Part shown: one piece after another, positions 1 to 8,268 of the stretch
Position numbering within the stretch: position 1 is the stretch's first letter
How the letters are laid out: each line of letters opens with the position of its first letter
DNA from: Paraburkholderia panacisoli
GTDB taxonomy: Bacteria > Pseudomonadota > Gammaproteobacteria > Burkholderiales > Burkholderiaceae
Length of the DNA stretch: 64,000 nucleotides
NCBI RefSeq assembly: GCF_008369935.1
Contig: NZ_VTUZ01000018.1
Coordinates: forward strand, 112,771-176,770
Direction: 5' to 3'
Program-made: the position numbers and the translations under genes
Notes under the pieces: model-generated
Databases searched by the model: none
What the model was told of the DNA's origin: nothing
Seen by the model: the letters and a program-made list of their open reading frames with translations, nothing else

Positions 1-617
1 CACTCGGGGCCGTCCACGACTTCCTTCGCGCCGAGGCGCTTCACGTAGTCGTGTTTCGCGGGATTGCCCGTCAACGCGCTGACCTGATAACCGAGCCTGG
101 TCAGGATCGCCACGGCCACGCTGCCCACGCCGCCCGCCGCGCCGGTCACCAGAACCGGGCCGCTTTGCGGCCGGATGCCCGCGGCTTCGAGCGCATTCAC
201 GCAGAGCATGCCGGTGAAGCCAGCGGTGCCGATCATCATCGCCTGCCGCGTGCTGAGTCCGGCGGGCAGCGGCACGAGCCAATCGCCCCGCACCCGCTGA
301 TACTGGCTGTAGCCGCCCCAGTATTTCTCGCCGACGCTCCAGCCGGTGAGCACGACCTTCTGGCCCACGTCGAGATCCGGGTGGGTGGTTTCGACCACCG
401 TCCCCGCGAAGTCGACGCCGGGCACGAGCGGCCACGTCTTGACGATCTTGCCCGTGCCGGTGACGGCGAGCGCGTCCTTGAAGTTGATCGTCGAAAAGTC
501 GATCTTGACGAGCGTGTCTTCATTGGGCAACGCGTCGAACGACAGCGTTTCGATCGAGGCCTTGGTCTTCCTGTCTTCTTCGCGAAGAATCATTGCGTTG
601 AAAGTCTGTTCCGACAT
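1..617 (-). CDS. acuI: AcuI/YhdH-type acrylyl-CoA reductase (NADPH), C-terminus cut by window edge
   Basis: This is a medium-chain dehydrogenase/reductase of the AcuI/YhdH family, which reduces acryloyl-CoA to propionyl-CoA with NADPH. About 205 N-terminal residues are visible; family members are about 330, so the C-terminal third lies outside the window. The protein begins MSEQTFNAMILREED and carries the family block DFAGTVV, the segment AGFTGMLCVNALE and the Rossmann glycine motif GAAGGVGSVA. No structural zinc-ligand cysteine cluster is seen, as expected for this zinc-free branch. It is the last visible gene of a leftward run with the hydratase, synthetase and carrier genes, and an AcuR-like regulator lies at 6023-6646. 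The acrylyl-CoA substrate is inferred from family and context; another 2-enoyl-CoA is possible. Confidence 0.88.
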   Translation of the reverse strand, partial: MSEQTFNAMILREEDRKTKASIETLSFDALPNEDTLVKIDFSTINFKDALAVTGTGKIVKTWPLVPGVDFAGTVVETTHPDLDVGQKVVLTGWSVGEKYWGGYSQYQRVRGDWLVPLPAGLSTRQAMMIGTAGFTGMLCVNALEAAGIRPQSGPVLVTGAAGGVGSVAVAILTRLGYQVSALTGNPAKHDYVKRLGAKEVVDGPE

Positions 618-667
618 GTGAGTGATCTCCCGATGGTTCAAAAGTAAAGAGGTTGCGGCGCCCGGCT

Positions 668-1483
668 TCAGCGGGCAAACCGCCGGTCGCGCCATTGAAT
701 GGCTTCGCGCATGCCCTGTTCGCGCGCCACCGCCATGAACGCCTGCTTGTCGGGCGAGCCGGCGGACTCGATCGTGTGATCGAGGTCGAGCGCATGTTGC
801 AACGCGGCCTTCATGCCGCGTGCCTCGAAGCTGTGATTGATCGCGGCCTTCGTCACGCGCACGAGGTTGGGGTCGATCACGGCGATCGTGTGCGCGATAC
901 GCAGCGCTTCGGCAACATGTTCGCCTTCGGGCACGATGCGATTGACCAGACCCAGCTCGCGCGCGGACTGCGCGTCGATGCGGTCGAGCCCGGTCAGGAT
1001 GATTTCCTTGGCCTGCTTGGGGTTGGTCATCCACGGCAGCAGCATCGTGACGATGCCCGCACCGAACTTCAGTTCGGGCTCGCCGAAGGTCGCGCCCGGC
1101 GTGGCGACCGTGATATCGCAGGCGAGCGCGATCTCGAACGCGCCCGCGAGACATGCGCCGTGCACCGCCGCGATGGTCGGCTTGGGCGAATCCCAGAAGC
1201 GCATGGTGGTGTCGAAATCGCGCGCGAGGATCTCGCGCCACACGGCCTCGCCCTCGGGCCGCGCTTCCATCTGTTCCTTCAGATCGAAGCCGGACGAGAA
1301 CGCCTTGCCCGCGCCGCTGATCACGATCGCCTTGACGCTCTCGTCGGCCTCGGCGAGATCGAGCGCGGCATTGATCTCCATGAGCGACAGCTTGCCGAGC
1401 GCATTCAACCGCTCGGGCCGATTCAGCGTGAGGTGAGCAACGTTCTGTTCAACGGCGTAAAGCAACGTGGAAAATGTGGACAT
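668..1483 (-). CDS. Enoyl-CoA hydratase/isomerase (crotonase family)
   Basis: This 271-residue protein has the normal length for a crotonase. It shows the oxyanion-hole segments SGAGKAFSSGFDLKEQ (about residues 55-70) and HGACLAGAFEIALACD (about 120-135), the usual crotonase signature. The position of the second hydratase glutamate reads FGEPELKFG, so at least one acid is kept. It lies 12 bp downstream of the acyl-CoA synthetase gene and 50 bp upstream of acuI on the same strand, so the three are probably co-transcribed. The likely role is hydration of a short-chain 2-enoyl-CoA such as acryloyl-CoA to 3-hydroxypropionyl-CoA; this is inferred from the neighbours, and an isomerase role cannot be excluded. 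Confidence 0.88.
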   Translation of the reverse strand: MSTFSTLLYAVEQNVAHLTLNRPERLNALGKLSLMEINAALDLAEADESVKAIVISGAGKAFSSGFDLKEQMEARPEGEAVWREILARDFDTTMRFWDSPKPTIAAVHGACLAGAFEIALACDITVATPGATFGEPELKFGAGIVTMLLPWMTNPKQAKEIILTGLDRIDAQSARELGLVNRIVPEGEHVAEALRIAHTIAVIDPNLVRVTKAAINHSFEARGMKAALQHALDLDHTIESAGSPDKQAFMAVAREQGMREAIQWRDRRFAR

Positions 1484-1495
1484 TGATCGGTCTTC

Positions 1496-2992
1496 CTATT
1501 GAACGTGACGGTTGAGCGGGCGGAGCGCGCCGGTCGCCACCATGCTGCGCAATTCGCGGCGATCCGCTTTGCCGGTGCGGCCGACCGGCAATGCGTCGGC
1601 CTCGTAGAAAAAATCGGGGATCTTGTATTTTTCGAGCTTCAGACACAGGAACGCGCGCAACGCGGCGACGTCCAGGACATTGCCCGCGCAGGGCACGACC
1701 AGCGCGTGAATCCGTTCGCCGAGAATCGCGTCGGGGGCGCCCACCGCCATCGCGGCGCCCACCCCTTCGAACAGGGTGATGGCCTGCTCGATCTCCATTG
1801 GCGTCACCTTGTTGCCGCCTCGCACGATCAGTTCCTTCTGGCGGCCCATCAGTTGCACGTCGCCGTCTGCTGTCGTGGTCGCAAGGTCGCCCGTGCGGAA
1901 CCAGGTGTCGGCGAATGCCGCGGCCGTCAGTTGCGGCTCGTCGAGATAGCCGCGCATCAGATACGGGCTGCGCAACTGCAATTCGCCGATCGTGCCGGGT
2001 GCGACCGGCGCCTGAAGCTCGTCGACGACGCGATACTCGACACGGCTCGACGGCAAGCCGAGCGAAGCAGGTTTCGCGCGCCGATAGTTCGGGAACTGGA
2101 AGAAGTCGCAGGTCGAGGTTTCGGTGAGGCCGAAAATGTTGATGAGATCGGCGTTCGGGAACAGCGCTTCGATCTGCGTGGCGAGGTGATCGCTGAGTTG
2201 TTCGCCGCCGGTGAGTATCTGCCGCAGGTCCGGACACGCGAACGCATCCGCGTTACGGCCGGCCGCGGGCACCAGCGCGAGCAGCGCGCGCAGCATGGTC
2301 GGCACGACGCCGACCCGGTGGATCGTCTGGCCGCGCAGTTGCGCGAGCAGCAGGGCGGGATCGAACTTCTCGGGCAGCACGATCGTGCCGCCGCCCAACA
2401 GTGTCAGCAGACTGACCCAGATGCCGAAGCTGAACGTGATGTTCAGCAGCAGCAGCGTGCGCTCGGTCTTGCGGAAGTGGACCATCGCATCGATCGAGAA
2501 CAGCTTCGCGGAGAACGCGTGATGCGTGACCACGACGCCCTTGGGCGCGCCCGTCGAGCCGGACGTGAAGATGATCAGCGCGGCATCGTCGAGTTGCTCG
2601 CGCGGCGCGGGCGCGGTCGTGCCGATGCGCTCGATCACGGCTTGTGCGCCGGTGAACGCGTGCGGCACGTCGACCGCGAAGCGGGCTTGCGTCTTGTCGA
2701 GAATCCGCGCCGTGACCGCGGCGGGTGAAGTGCGATGAATCGGCACCGCGACGCATCCCGCGAGCCACACGCCGAGCAAGCCGGCGAAGTCATGCGGCTG
2801 ATTCGACACCCGGACGTGCACCGGCTCGTCGTTCAGGACGCCGAGTTTTTCGAGTCTGGCCGCGAGCGCCGATGCCGTGCGCAGCAATTGCGCGTAGCTG
2901 ACGGTGTCGCTGGCCGCGTCGATCGCGAGTGAGCCATGATGCTGTTGACACGCCGCTGCTACGAGCGCGCCGAGATTGCCTTTGCTGTTCAT
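1496..2992 (-). CDS. Acyl-CoA synthetase (AMP-forming, class I adenylating enzyme)
   Basis: This 498-residue ANL-superfamily enzyme activates a carboxylic acid to its CoA thioester through an acyl-adenylate. The P-loop-like A3 motif reads IIFTSGSTGAPKGVVVTH (about residues 140-157). The A5 region is NIFGLTETS, the A7 aspartate is in WFRTGDLA, and the A10 lysine is in GRTGKADRREL near the C-terminus. The mixture of crotonobetaine/long-chain-like and acetyl-CoA-synthetase-like features does not fix the substrate. It sits between the fatty-acid carrier (47 bp away) and the hydratase (12 bp away), so the natural inference is that it charges the acid that the carrier imports, for example acrylate, propionate or 3-hydroxypropionate. 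Confidence 0.9.
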   Translation of the reverse strand: MNSKGNLGALVAAACQQHHGSLAIDAASDTVSYAQLLRTASALAARLEKLGVLNDEPVHVRVSNQPHDFAGLLGVWLAGCVAVPIHRTSPAAVTARILDKTQARFAVDVPHAFTGAQAVIERIGTTAPAPREQLDDAALIIFTSGSTGAPKGVVVTHHAFSAKLFSIDAMVHFRKTERTLLLLNITFSFGIWVSLLTLLGGGTIVLPEKFDPALLLAQLRGQTIHRVGVVPTMLRALLALVPAAGRNADAFACPDLRQILTGGEQLSDHLATQIEALFPNADLINIFGLTETSTCDFFQFPNYRRAKPASLGLPSSRVEYRVVDELQAPVAPGTIGELQLRSPYLMRGYLDEPQLTAAAFADTWFRTGDLATTTADGDVQLMGRQKELIVRGGNKVTPMEIEQAITLFEGVGAAMAVGAPDAILGERIHALVVPCAGNVLDVAALRAFLCLKLEKYKIPDFFYEADALPVGRTGKADRRELRSMVATGALRPLNRHVQ

Positions 2993-3038
2993 GATGAGTC
3001 GTCTTCAAAGAGGAAGCTTCGATTGAATCAGGGGCCGC

Positions 3039-4439
3039 TCAATGGCCGAACAGGAGCAAGGTTCCACCCATCACCGTGAACATCACGAAGAAGATGATGA
3101 CCGTGAAACCCATGACGCGTCCCATGCCGACGCCGGCGATCGCCAGCAGCGGAATCACCCACATCGGCTGGATCATGTCGGCGACGCCTTCGCCGAGCGC
3201 CACCGAAATCGCCACCGCGCTTTGCGGCACGTGCAGATGTTCGGCGGCGGGCACGACGAACGGCGCCTGCACGATCCAGTGACCGCCGGCGCTCGGCACG
3301 AACATGCTGATCAGTGTGGACGAAACGAAGCTCCAGAAGGGCAGCGTCTGCGTGGTGGAAAACCCCATGAACCACTGCGCGATGACATCCGCGAGACCGG
3401 TGGCCGTCATGATCCCCATGATGCCGCCGTACAGCGGGAACTGCAGCAGGATGGGGCCCGCCACGCGCGCGGCGTTGTTGATCGCGCGCAGGTAGGCCTT
3501 CGGGGTCCAGTGCGTGACGAGGCCGAGCAGCAGGAAGATCATCACCAGCATGTTCAGGTCCATCGTGAACGCGCTTCTGGCCACCTTCAATCCGATATAC
3601 CCCAGGCCCAGCGCGACGAGCACGAGATTGAGCAGCCACGCATTGTCGAGTTTGCCGGCGACCGTTTTCGGCGGCGCTTCCTCGGACTGGATCGTGTCCT
3701 CGGCGATCAGACGAGCCGGGTCGGCGGCGATCGACTCGTGCTCGCGCGGCATCATGATGCGAAACACCACCGGCACCACGACCGCCAGCATGAGTACCGG
3801 AATGGTGTTCAGTGGTGAGAACAGAAACTCCTTCATCGGCAGCACGTCGCCGGTGACTTTCTCGATCAGGTTCATCGGCGAGCCGCGCGTCGCGCTCAGC
3901 AGTGCGATCGAACTCGAGATGCCGCACACGTAGAAGGACCAGCCCGCGTAAGCGGCGGCAACCAGCCACGCAAAATCGACGCGAATCCGTTTGGCGATTT
4001 CACGCGCGAACAGCGCCGACACCACGAGGCCTACCGCCCAGTTCAGCATGCCGCCCACCATCGACACGAAGAACGTAAGCGTCATCGCGCCGGCGGCGGT
4101 GGCCGGCAACGAGGCGATGCGGCGCAACAGCTTCGACACCGGTCCGGACGTGGACAGCGCGTGGCCGGTCACGAGCGTCAGCGCAACGAGAAACGCAAAG
4201 CTGGCGATCTTGAACACGCCGTCGTACCAGCTCGTCAGCACCTCGGGAAGAGACGCTTTCGGTGCGATGGCGAACGCGAGCGCGCAGGTCAGCAGGGTGA
4301 GAAGAATCGCGATCACGAACGGATCGGGCATCACGCGCTCGACCAGCACGACGCATAGCCGGGTGATTCTCTGCAATCCGAAAGACCATACCCGGTTGCT
4401 GCTGGCGACCGGGGGCGCATCCGCATTCAACTTTTCCAT
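3039..4439 (-). CDS. AtoE-family short-chain fatty acid transporter
   Basis: This 466-residue integral membrane protein has about 10-12 hydrophobic segments and belongs to the AtoE/short-chain fatty-acid transporter family (E. coli AtoE is of similar length). The opening VMPDPFVIAILLTLL and the later SAGGHWIVQAPFVVPAAEHL are characteristic blocks. It is the first gene of the leftward operon; its start lies 58 bp from the long dyad at 4497-4550. The next gene is the acyl-CoA synthetase, so uptake and activation of a short-chain acid are probably coupled. The exact acid is not readable from sequence. Confidence 0.9.
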   Translation of the reverse strand: MEKLNADAPPVASSNRVWSFGLQRITRLCVVLVERVMPDPFVIAILLTLLTCALAFAIAPKASLPEVLTSWYDGVFKIASFAFLVALTLVTGHALSTSGPVSKLLRRIASLPATAAGAMTLTFFVSMVGGMLNWAVGLVVSALFAREIAKRIRVDFAWLVAAAYAGWSFYVCGISSSIALLSATRGSPMNLIEKVTGDVLPMKEFLFSPLNTIPVLMLAVVVPVVFRIMMPREHESIAADPARLIAEDTIQSEEAPPKTVAGKLDNAWLLNLVLVALGLGYIGLKVARSAFTMDLNMLVMIFLLLGLVTHWTPKAYLRAINNAARVAGPILLQFPLYGGIMGIMTATGLADVIAQWFMGFSTTQTLPFWSFVSSTLISMFVPSAGGHWIVQAPFVVPAAEHLHVPQSAVAISVALGEGVADMIQPMWVIPLLAIAGVGMGRVMGFTVIIFFVMFTVMGGTLLLFGH

Positions 4440-4496
4440 GGCTTGTCTCCTTATGCCGGCTGCCCGCTCGAGGCCGTGCCCGCTATCGATCCCGGT

Positions 4497-4550
4497 TGTA
4501 GACGACCGGTCAGTCTGGATTTATAGACACTAGTTGACTGGTCGTCTACA
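4497..4550. promoter_or_regulatory. Long dyad operator in the divergent promoter, probably for the TetR regulator
   Basis: Two 17-base arms at 4497-4513 and 4534-4550 are inverted copies that match at 15 of 17 positions, separated by 20 bp. Each arm contains a core of the type GACGACC(G/A)GTCA. The dyad lies 58 bp from the start of the carrier gene and about 100 bp from the MFS gene, so it can control both directions. GACCGGTC-type cores are typical of NemR/AcuR-like TetR proteins. That the regulator at 6023-6646 binds here is an inference. Confidence 0.75.
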
Positions 4551-4651
4551 AAAAACTATAGTTGCTCGGGTAATTCCCGATCGCGTGAAAAGAAGGGACG
4601 ATCGACACGACAATCGCTGGCCGCGCGCAGTAGCGAGCTGGAGGAGGCAGG

Positions 4652-5905
4652 ATGGAGGACAGGCTGGATGCCGCCGATACGGCGAGTACCGTAAGCGCGA
4701 CGGAGGCGGCGCTCAACACGGCACGCGCGAATCGCGCCTTGCTGGTGATCGCCGTCGCACAACTGCTCGGCACATCGCTATGGTTCAGCGCGAACGGCGC
4801 GATGCGCGACTTGCAGACCGCGTGGCAATTGAACGCGTCCGGGATCGGCTGGCTGACGAATGCGGTGCAGGCGGGCTTTATCGTCGGAACCCTGGTCTCG
4901 GCAACTACGGGACTCGCGGATCGTGTGTCGGCCAGCAAGGTGTTCGCCGTGTGCGGTGTTCTCGGCGCCGCGTTGAATGCGCTGTTCGCGCTGTGCAGCA
5001 CCGGGCTCGTATCGGCGATCGTGTTCCGGTTCGGTGTGGGCGTCGCGCTCGCGGGCATCTATCCGCTGGGGATGAAGCTGCTGGTCTCGTGGGACCCACG
5101 CCGGGCCGCGCAGACGCTCGCGTTGCTGGTCGCGATGCTGACGCTCGGCACGGCGTCGGTCCATGCGATCCGCGGTCTGTTCTCCACCGTTGCCTGGCAA
5201 ACCGTGGTGCTCGCTTCGTCGCTGCTCGCGGTGATCGGCGCGCTACTGGTGCTCGCGCTCGGCGAAGGGCCGCACGCGCGGCGCGCGGGCAAGCGTCGCG
5301 CGGGTTTGTCGGCGGGAGTCGGGCAGGTCTTGCGGATCAGCGAGTTTCGCGCGGCCGCGCTCGGCTACTTCGGGCACATGTGGGAGCTGTACGCGTTCTG
5401 GACGCTCACGCCGCTTCTGGTGCAGCGTGCGTTTGCGGGCGGCGTGCATGCGTCGGCCAGTGTGGTCGCGCTGTGGTCGTTTCTGATCATCGCGATCGGC
5501 GCGATCGGCTGCCTGCTGGGCGGCAAGCTGAGCAAATCGGCCGGCAGCGCGCGCACCGCCGCGCTCGCGTTGACGATCTCGGGCACGCTGTGCGCGGTCT
5601 ATCCGTTCGCGTCGGCGCTGGGCACCGCCGGGCAGCTTGCGCTGTTGCTGGTGTGGGGCATCAGTGTGATCGCCGATTCGCCGCAATTCTCCGCGCTGTC
5701 GGTCAAGGCATGTCCCGCCGACAAAATCGGCGGAGCGTTGACGTTGCAGAACAGCTTCGGTTTTTTCCTGTCGGCGTGTTCGATCCTGTGGTCGACGAGC
5801 GCCTATCATTCGCTCGATGCGCGGGTCGCCTGGCTGCTGTTGCCCGGACCGATCATCGGTTTGATCGCGATGAGGCCGCTGCTTCGCAAGCGGCCGCTGT
5901 GGTGA
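4652..5905 (+). CDS. MFS transporter
   Basis: This 417-residue protein has about 12 predicted membrane helices after a hydrophilic N-terminus of roughly 30 residues. The first helix holds LGTSLWFSANGAM, and the loop DRVSASK stands in for the usual MFS loop 2-3 motif. The start at 4652 has the ribosome-binding site GGAGGAGG just upstream. It diverges from the fatty-acid carrier operon across the dyad operator and is followed after 117 bp by the TetR gene, so it is probably co-transcribed with the regulator. Efflux of the inducing acid or uptake are both possible; the substrate is unknown. Confidence 0.85.
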   Translation: MEDRLDAADTASTVSATEAALNTARANRALLVIAVAQLLGTSLWFSANGAMRDLQTAWQLNASGIGWLTNAVQAGFIVGTLVSATTGLADRVSASKVFAVCGVLGAALNALFALCSTGLVSAIVFRFGVGVALAGIYPLGMKLLVSWDPRRAAQTLALLVAMLTLGTASVHAIRGLFSTVAWQTVVLASSLLAVIGALLVLALGEGPHARRAGKRRAGLSAGVGQVLRISEFRAAALGYFGHMWELYAFWTLTPLLVQRAFAGGVHASASVVALWSFLIIAIGAIGCLLGGKLSKSAGSARTAALALTISGTLCAVYPFASALGTAGQLALLLVWGISVIADSPQFSALSVKACPADKIGGALTLQNSFGFFLSACSILWSTSAYHSLDARVAWLLLPGPIIGLIAMRPLLRKRPLW

Positions 5906-6022
5906 TCGGCGTCGCGATGCGCGCCGGGGCGGGGCAGTGCATAGGCAGTGCAGGTGCGCAAGGGCAGGCTCGATCGAACCGTGCCAGCAGTCTCAGCAGT
6001 CAATGAGGAGAGGACAAGAAAA

Positions 6023-6646
6023 ATGGCGACCACGACAACCAAACGCGACACGGGACGACGCGCCGAACTGGTACGCATCGGCGTAGCCATTCTCACCGAG
6101 AAGGGTTTCTACAACTTCTCGCTGGACGAACTGGTCGCGCTGGCGGGGGTGCCCAAAGGCTCGTTCCACTACTACTTCAACAGCAAGGACGCGTACGCGC
6201 TGGAAGTGATCGAGAGTTACGCCGCGTACTTCGCGCGCAAACTCGATCGCCATCTCGGCGACACCACGCTCGACCCGATCAGTCGTATCGAAGCGTTCGC
6301 CGAAGATGCGGCGAGCGGCATGGAGCGCTTCGACTTCAAGCGTGGCTGTCTGGTGGGCAATCTCAGTCAGGAACTCGCCGCGCTCGACGAAACGTTTCGC
6401 GCGGCGCTGCTGAACGTGATCCAGGATTGGCGCCGGCGCATCCAGGTCTGTCTCGACGAAGCGAAGGAGGTCGGCCAGATTCGCGCGGACGCGGATACGG
6501 CGGCGCTCGCCCGATACTTCTGGAACGCGTGGGAAGGGGCGGTGCTGTGCTCGAAGCTGGAGAAGTCACGCGCGCCGCTGGATGATGCAAGCGCGGCGTT
6601 CATCGAGCATCTTCAATGCACGGCGAATCGCGTGGGTCAGAAATAG
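6023..6646 (+). CDS. TetR/AcrR-family regulator, AcuR-like
   Basis: This 207-residue TetR repressor has an N-terminal helix-turn-helix (residues about 12-55, with LVALAGVPKGSFHYYF) and a C-terminal ligand domain containing RGCLVGNLSQELAALD, a block shared with AcuR/NemR-type proteins. The ATG at 6023 is preferred to an earlier in-frame start at 5948 because GAGGAGAGGAC lies just upstream and the family N-terminus begins here. AcuR proteins sense acrylate and repress acuI-containing operons; an acuI gene lies in the same cluster here. The likely operator is the dyad at 4497-4550. Acrylate as ligand is inferred. Confidence 0.88.
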   Translation: MATTTTKRDTGRRAELVRIGVAILTEKGFYNFSLDELVALAGVPKGSFHYYFNSKDAYALEVIESYAAYFARKLDRHLGDTTLDPISRIEAFAEDAASGMERFDFKRGCLVGNLSQELAALDETFRAALLNVIQDWRRRIQVCLDEAKEVGQIRADADTAALARYFWNAWEGAVLCSKLEKSRAPLDDASAAFIEHLQCTANRVGQK

Positions 6647-6773
6647 ATTTTTTCAACCGTGGCGGTGAGGTGTCGGGCGCGCCGCAAGGTGCGGCTTCAT
6701 CGCACCCCCAACGGCGTTGGGCGGCGCGTGGTTCGCCGCCATGTTCAACACCGCCGCACCGCAAAGCCGCTTC

Positions 6774-7172
6774 TCACTTGACGCCGTGCTTCGCCTGCCA
6801 GCGATGCATGAAGGCGATCTCATCGTGCTGGGCCTTGATGATGTTCCGTGCCAGGCGCTTGATCTCCGGATCTTTCCCATACTTCAATTCCACCTGCGCC
6901 ATTTCGATCGCCCCCTGATGATGCGGAATCATGTGCGCGACGAAGTCCTTGTCGGCGTCGCCGGTGTATTCGGGTGCGTTCATGTCATGCATCATTTTTT
7001 CGTCGGCGGCTTTGAACGCGTCCGTCGATTCGCCCGCTGCGCCGTGTTCCGAACCCGACATGTGCATGCCCTGCATCGCAGGCGCCTGCTGCGCGTGGAC
7101 CGGCATCGCCGCTACAGCAAACGTGAAGCCGCTGAATATACAAAGAGCACGAAATGCGCGAAGGTTTTTCAT
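6774..7172 (-). CDS. DUF305 periplasmic protein, probable copper-associated
   Basis: This 132-residue protein has a cleavable signal peptide (hydrophobic core about residues 8-22, likely cut after AQA-type sequence near residue 28) and then a DUF305 ferritin-like four-helix region. The hallmark HMIPHHQGAIEMAQ is present. The mature N-terminus is rich in Met and His (MQGMHMSGSEHG), which suggests metal binding. It lies 111 bp downstream of the copper chaperone gene on the same strand, and the CueR-type operator at 7517-7539 probably drives both. A periplasmic copper buffer such as CopM is a reasonable comparison. Confidence 0.88.
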   Translation of the reverse strand: MKNLRAFRALCIFSGFTFAVAAMPVHAQQAPAMQGMHMSGSEHGAAGESTDAFKAADEKMMHDMNAPEYTGDADKDFVAHMIPHHQGAIEMAQVELKYGKDPEIKRLARNIIKAQHDEIAFMHRWQAKHGVK

Positions 7173-7283
7173 AGTGGATGTCCGTAGGTAAAAAGTTGTC
7201 CCGAGTGGAGAGGGCTCGAGTGAGCATGCTGCCGGAAGAGCGGAAGTTTAACCAGGGCTCGCGCCTTCCCGGCCGTGTTCCGG

Positions 7284-7481
7284 TCAATTTCCTGCCGAAG
7301 GATGAAAACCGGCTGCCTCAATCACCTCGATGAGCCGCTGCTCGGCCAGCATCGACGTGATCTTGACGGTCTTGACGGAGATATCGGCGTCGAGCTTCGC
7401 CGCAGGGTCGAGCCGGTTGACCGCACGAGTGATTGCATTGGCGCATCCGCGACACGCCATGTCCGGGATTGCGAATTCCAT
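7284..7481 (-). CDS. CopZ-like heavy-metal-associated (HMA) chaperone
   Basis: This 65-residue protein is a single HMA domain with ferredoxin-like fold. The metal-binding loop is MACRGCANAI, a variant of MxCxxC that keeps both cysteines. The start at 7481 was chosen because MEFAIPDMAC matches the HMA beta-1 strand and longer in-frame starts would cross the operator. It should deliver Cu(I) in the cytosol, but no copper ATPase lies in the window. The DUF305 gene follows on the same strand. Confidence 0.88.
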   Translation of the reverse strand: MEFAIPDMACRGCANAITRAVNRLDPAAKLDADISVKTVKITSMLAEQRLIEVIEAAGFHPSAGN

Positions 7482-7516
7482 GTGTTGCCCCCAATGAATA
7501 ACCAGACACAAGCGTG

Positions 7517-7539
7517 GACCTTCCCACGGCGGTAAGGTC
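7517..7539 (-). promoter_or_regulatory. CueR/MerR-type operator-promoter
   Basis: A dyad with outer arms GACCTT and AAGGTC separated by 11 bp lies 36 bp upstream of the chaperone start. Read on the minus strand it contains TTGACC as a -35 element with about 19 bp to a weak -10, the long spacing used by MerR-family activators. E. coli copA has an ACCTTCC/GGAAGGT dyad of the same kind. No MerR-family gene is present in the window, so the regulator must act from elsewhere. Confidence 0.8.
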
Positions 7540-7733
7540 AAGCCTGTTCGCTGATTGATCGACGCGGTTGGACATCGCACACCCTGCATGGCGACGCGGA
7601 TGACGGTGAAAGTGAGCACCAGAGGCCGTTTCGTAACGCGCCTGAAGACGAGCCTCGGCGCGATGCCGAAAATCGACGCCCGGCAGCGTTGGCGCGTTGA
7701 ACTCGCTCGCAAGGAGCCGGTTCAACGCAGGCC

Positions 7734-7767
7734 TATAATAAAAAACCTCATCGCGGGCTCATGAGGT
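7734..7767. promoter_or_regulatory. TATAAT box and dyad upstream of the monooxygenase
   Basis: A perfect TATAAT lies at 7734-7739, followed by the dyad ACCTCAT (7745-7751) / ATGAGGT (7761-7767). Read rightward, this is a -10 element with an operator over the start site, 60 bp before the monooxygenase gene. Read leftward, the same dyad is followed by TTTTTTATT and resembles an intrinsic terminator, yet there is no leftward gene to end. I cannot decide between the two. Confidence 0.5.
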
Positions 7768-7826
7768 GTGAACCGAAGAGCCCGCCGCCTGCCAACCGTA
7801 TCGCAACCGCAAAGAGGGCTGACAGC

Positions 7827-8141
7827 ATGTATATCGCCATGAACCGCTTCAAAGTGACGCCTGGGTCCGAGGCTGCATTCGAAAATGTGTGGACGTCTCG
7901 CGACACCCATCTGAAAGAGGTTCCGGGCTTCGTGGAATTTCATTTGCTGAAGGGACCGCAGAAGGAAGATCACGTTCTGTATTCGAGCCATACGATCTGG
8001 CGCGACCGTGCCGCATTCGAAGCGTGGACGAAATCGGAAGCCTTTCGAGCCGCGCATCGGAGTGCGGGAAACGAAAACCGTGTGCTCTATCTCGGACATC
8101 CGGAATTCGAAGGCTTCGAGGTCATTCAGACCGTGAAATAG
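7827..8141 (+). CDS. IsdG/HmoA-like haem-degrading monooxygenase (ABM family)
   Basis: This 104-residue protein has the antibiotic-biosynthesis-monooxygenase dimeric barrel fold. The three residues used by IsdG-type haem oxygenases, Asn-Trp-His, align here as N6, W67 and H77, with the same spacing as in IsdG. The start at 7827 has AAAGAGGG upstream and begins MYIAMNRFKV, the usual family N-terminus. The product would open haem in the cytosol and release iron. Its promoter carries a TATAAT and a dyad, but I did not recognise a clear Fur box. Confidence 0.87.
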   Translation: MYIAMNRFKVTPGSEAAFENVWTSRDTHLKEVPGFVEFHLLKGPQKEDHVLYSSHTIWRDRAAFEAWTKSEAFRAAHRSAGNENRVLYLGHPEFEGFEVIQTVK

Positions 8142-8268
8142 CTACCGTAAGTAAGGCAACGTCCCGCATCGCGTTTGGCAATGAACGGGGCGAGTTGCAT
8201 GAGCCGCGCACTGCATGCGCGACGACGCGCTAGTCGTGCGCCTGCGTAACTCACAAAGGGATGGACAC

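Noticed and set aside
1499..2728. A 409-codon plus-strand frame opposite the acyl-CoA synthetase
   Set aside because: The minus-strand synthetase has all ANL motifs; the plus frame has none.
4534..6006. A 490-codon plus-strand frame overlapping the MFS gene
   Set aside because: It is a frame-shifted shadow of the MFS gene with Arg-rich low-complexity sequence.
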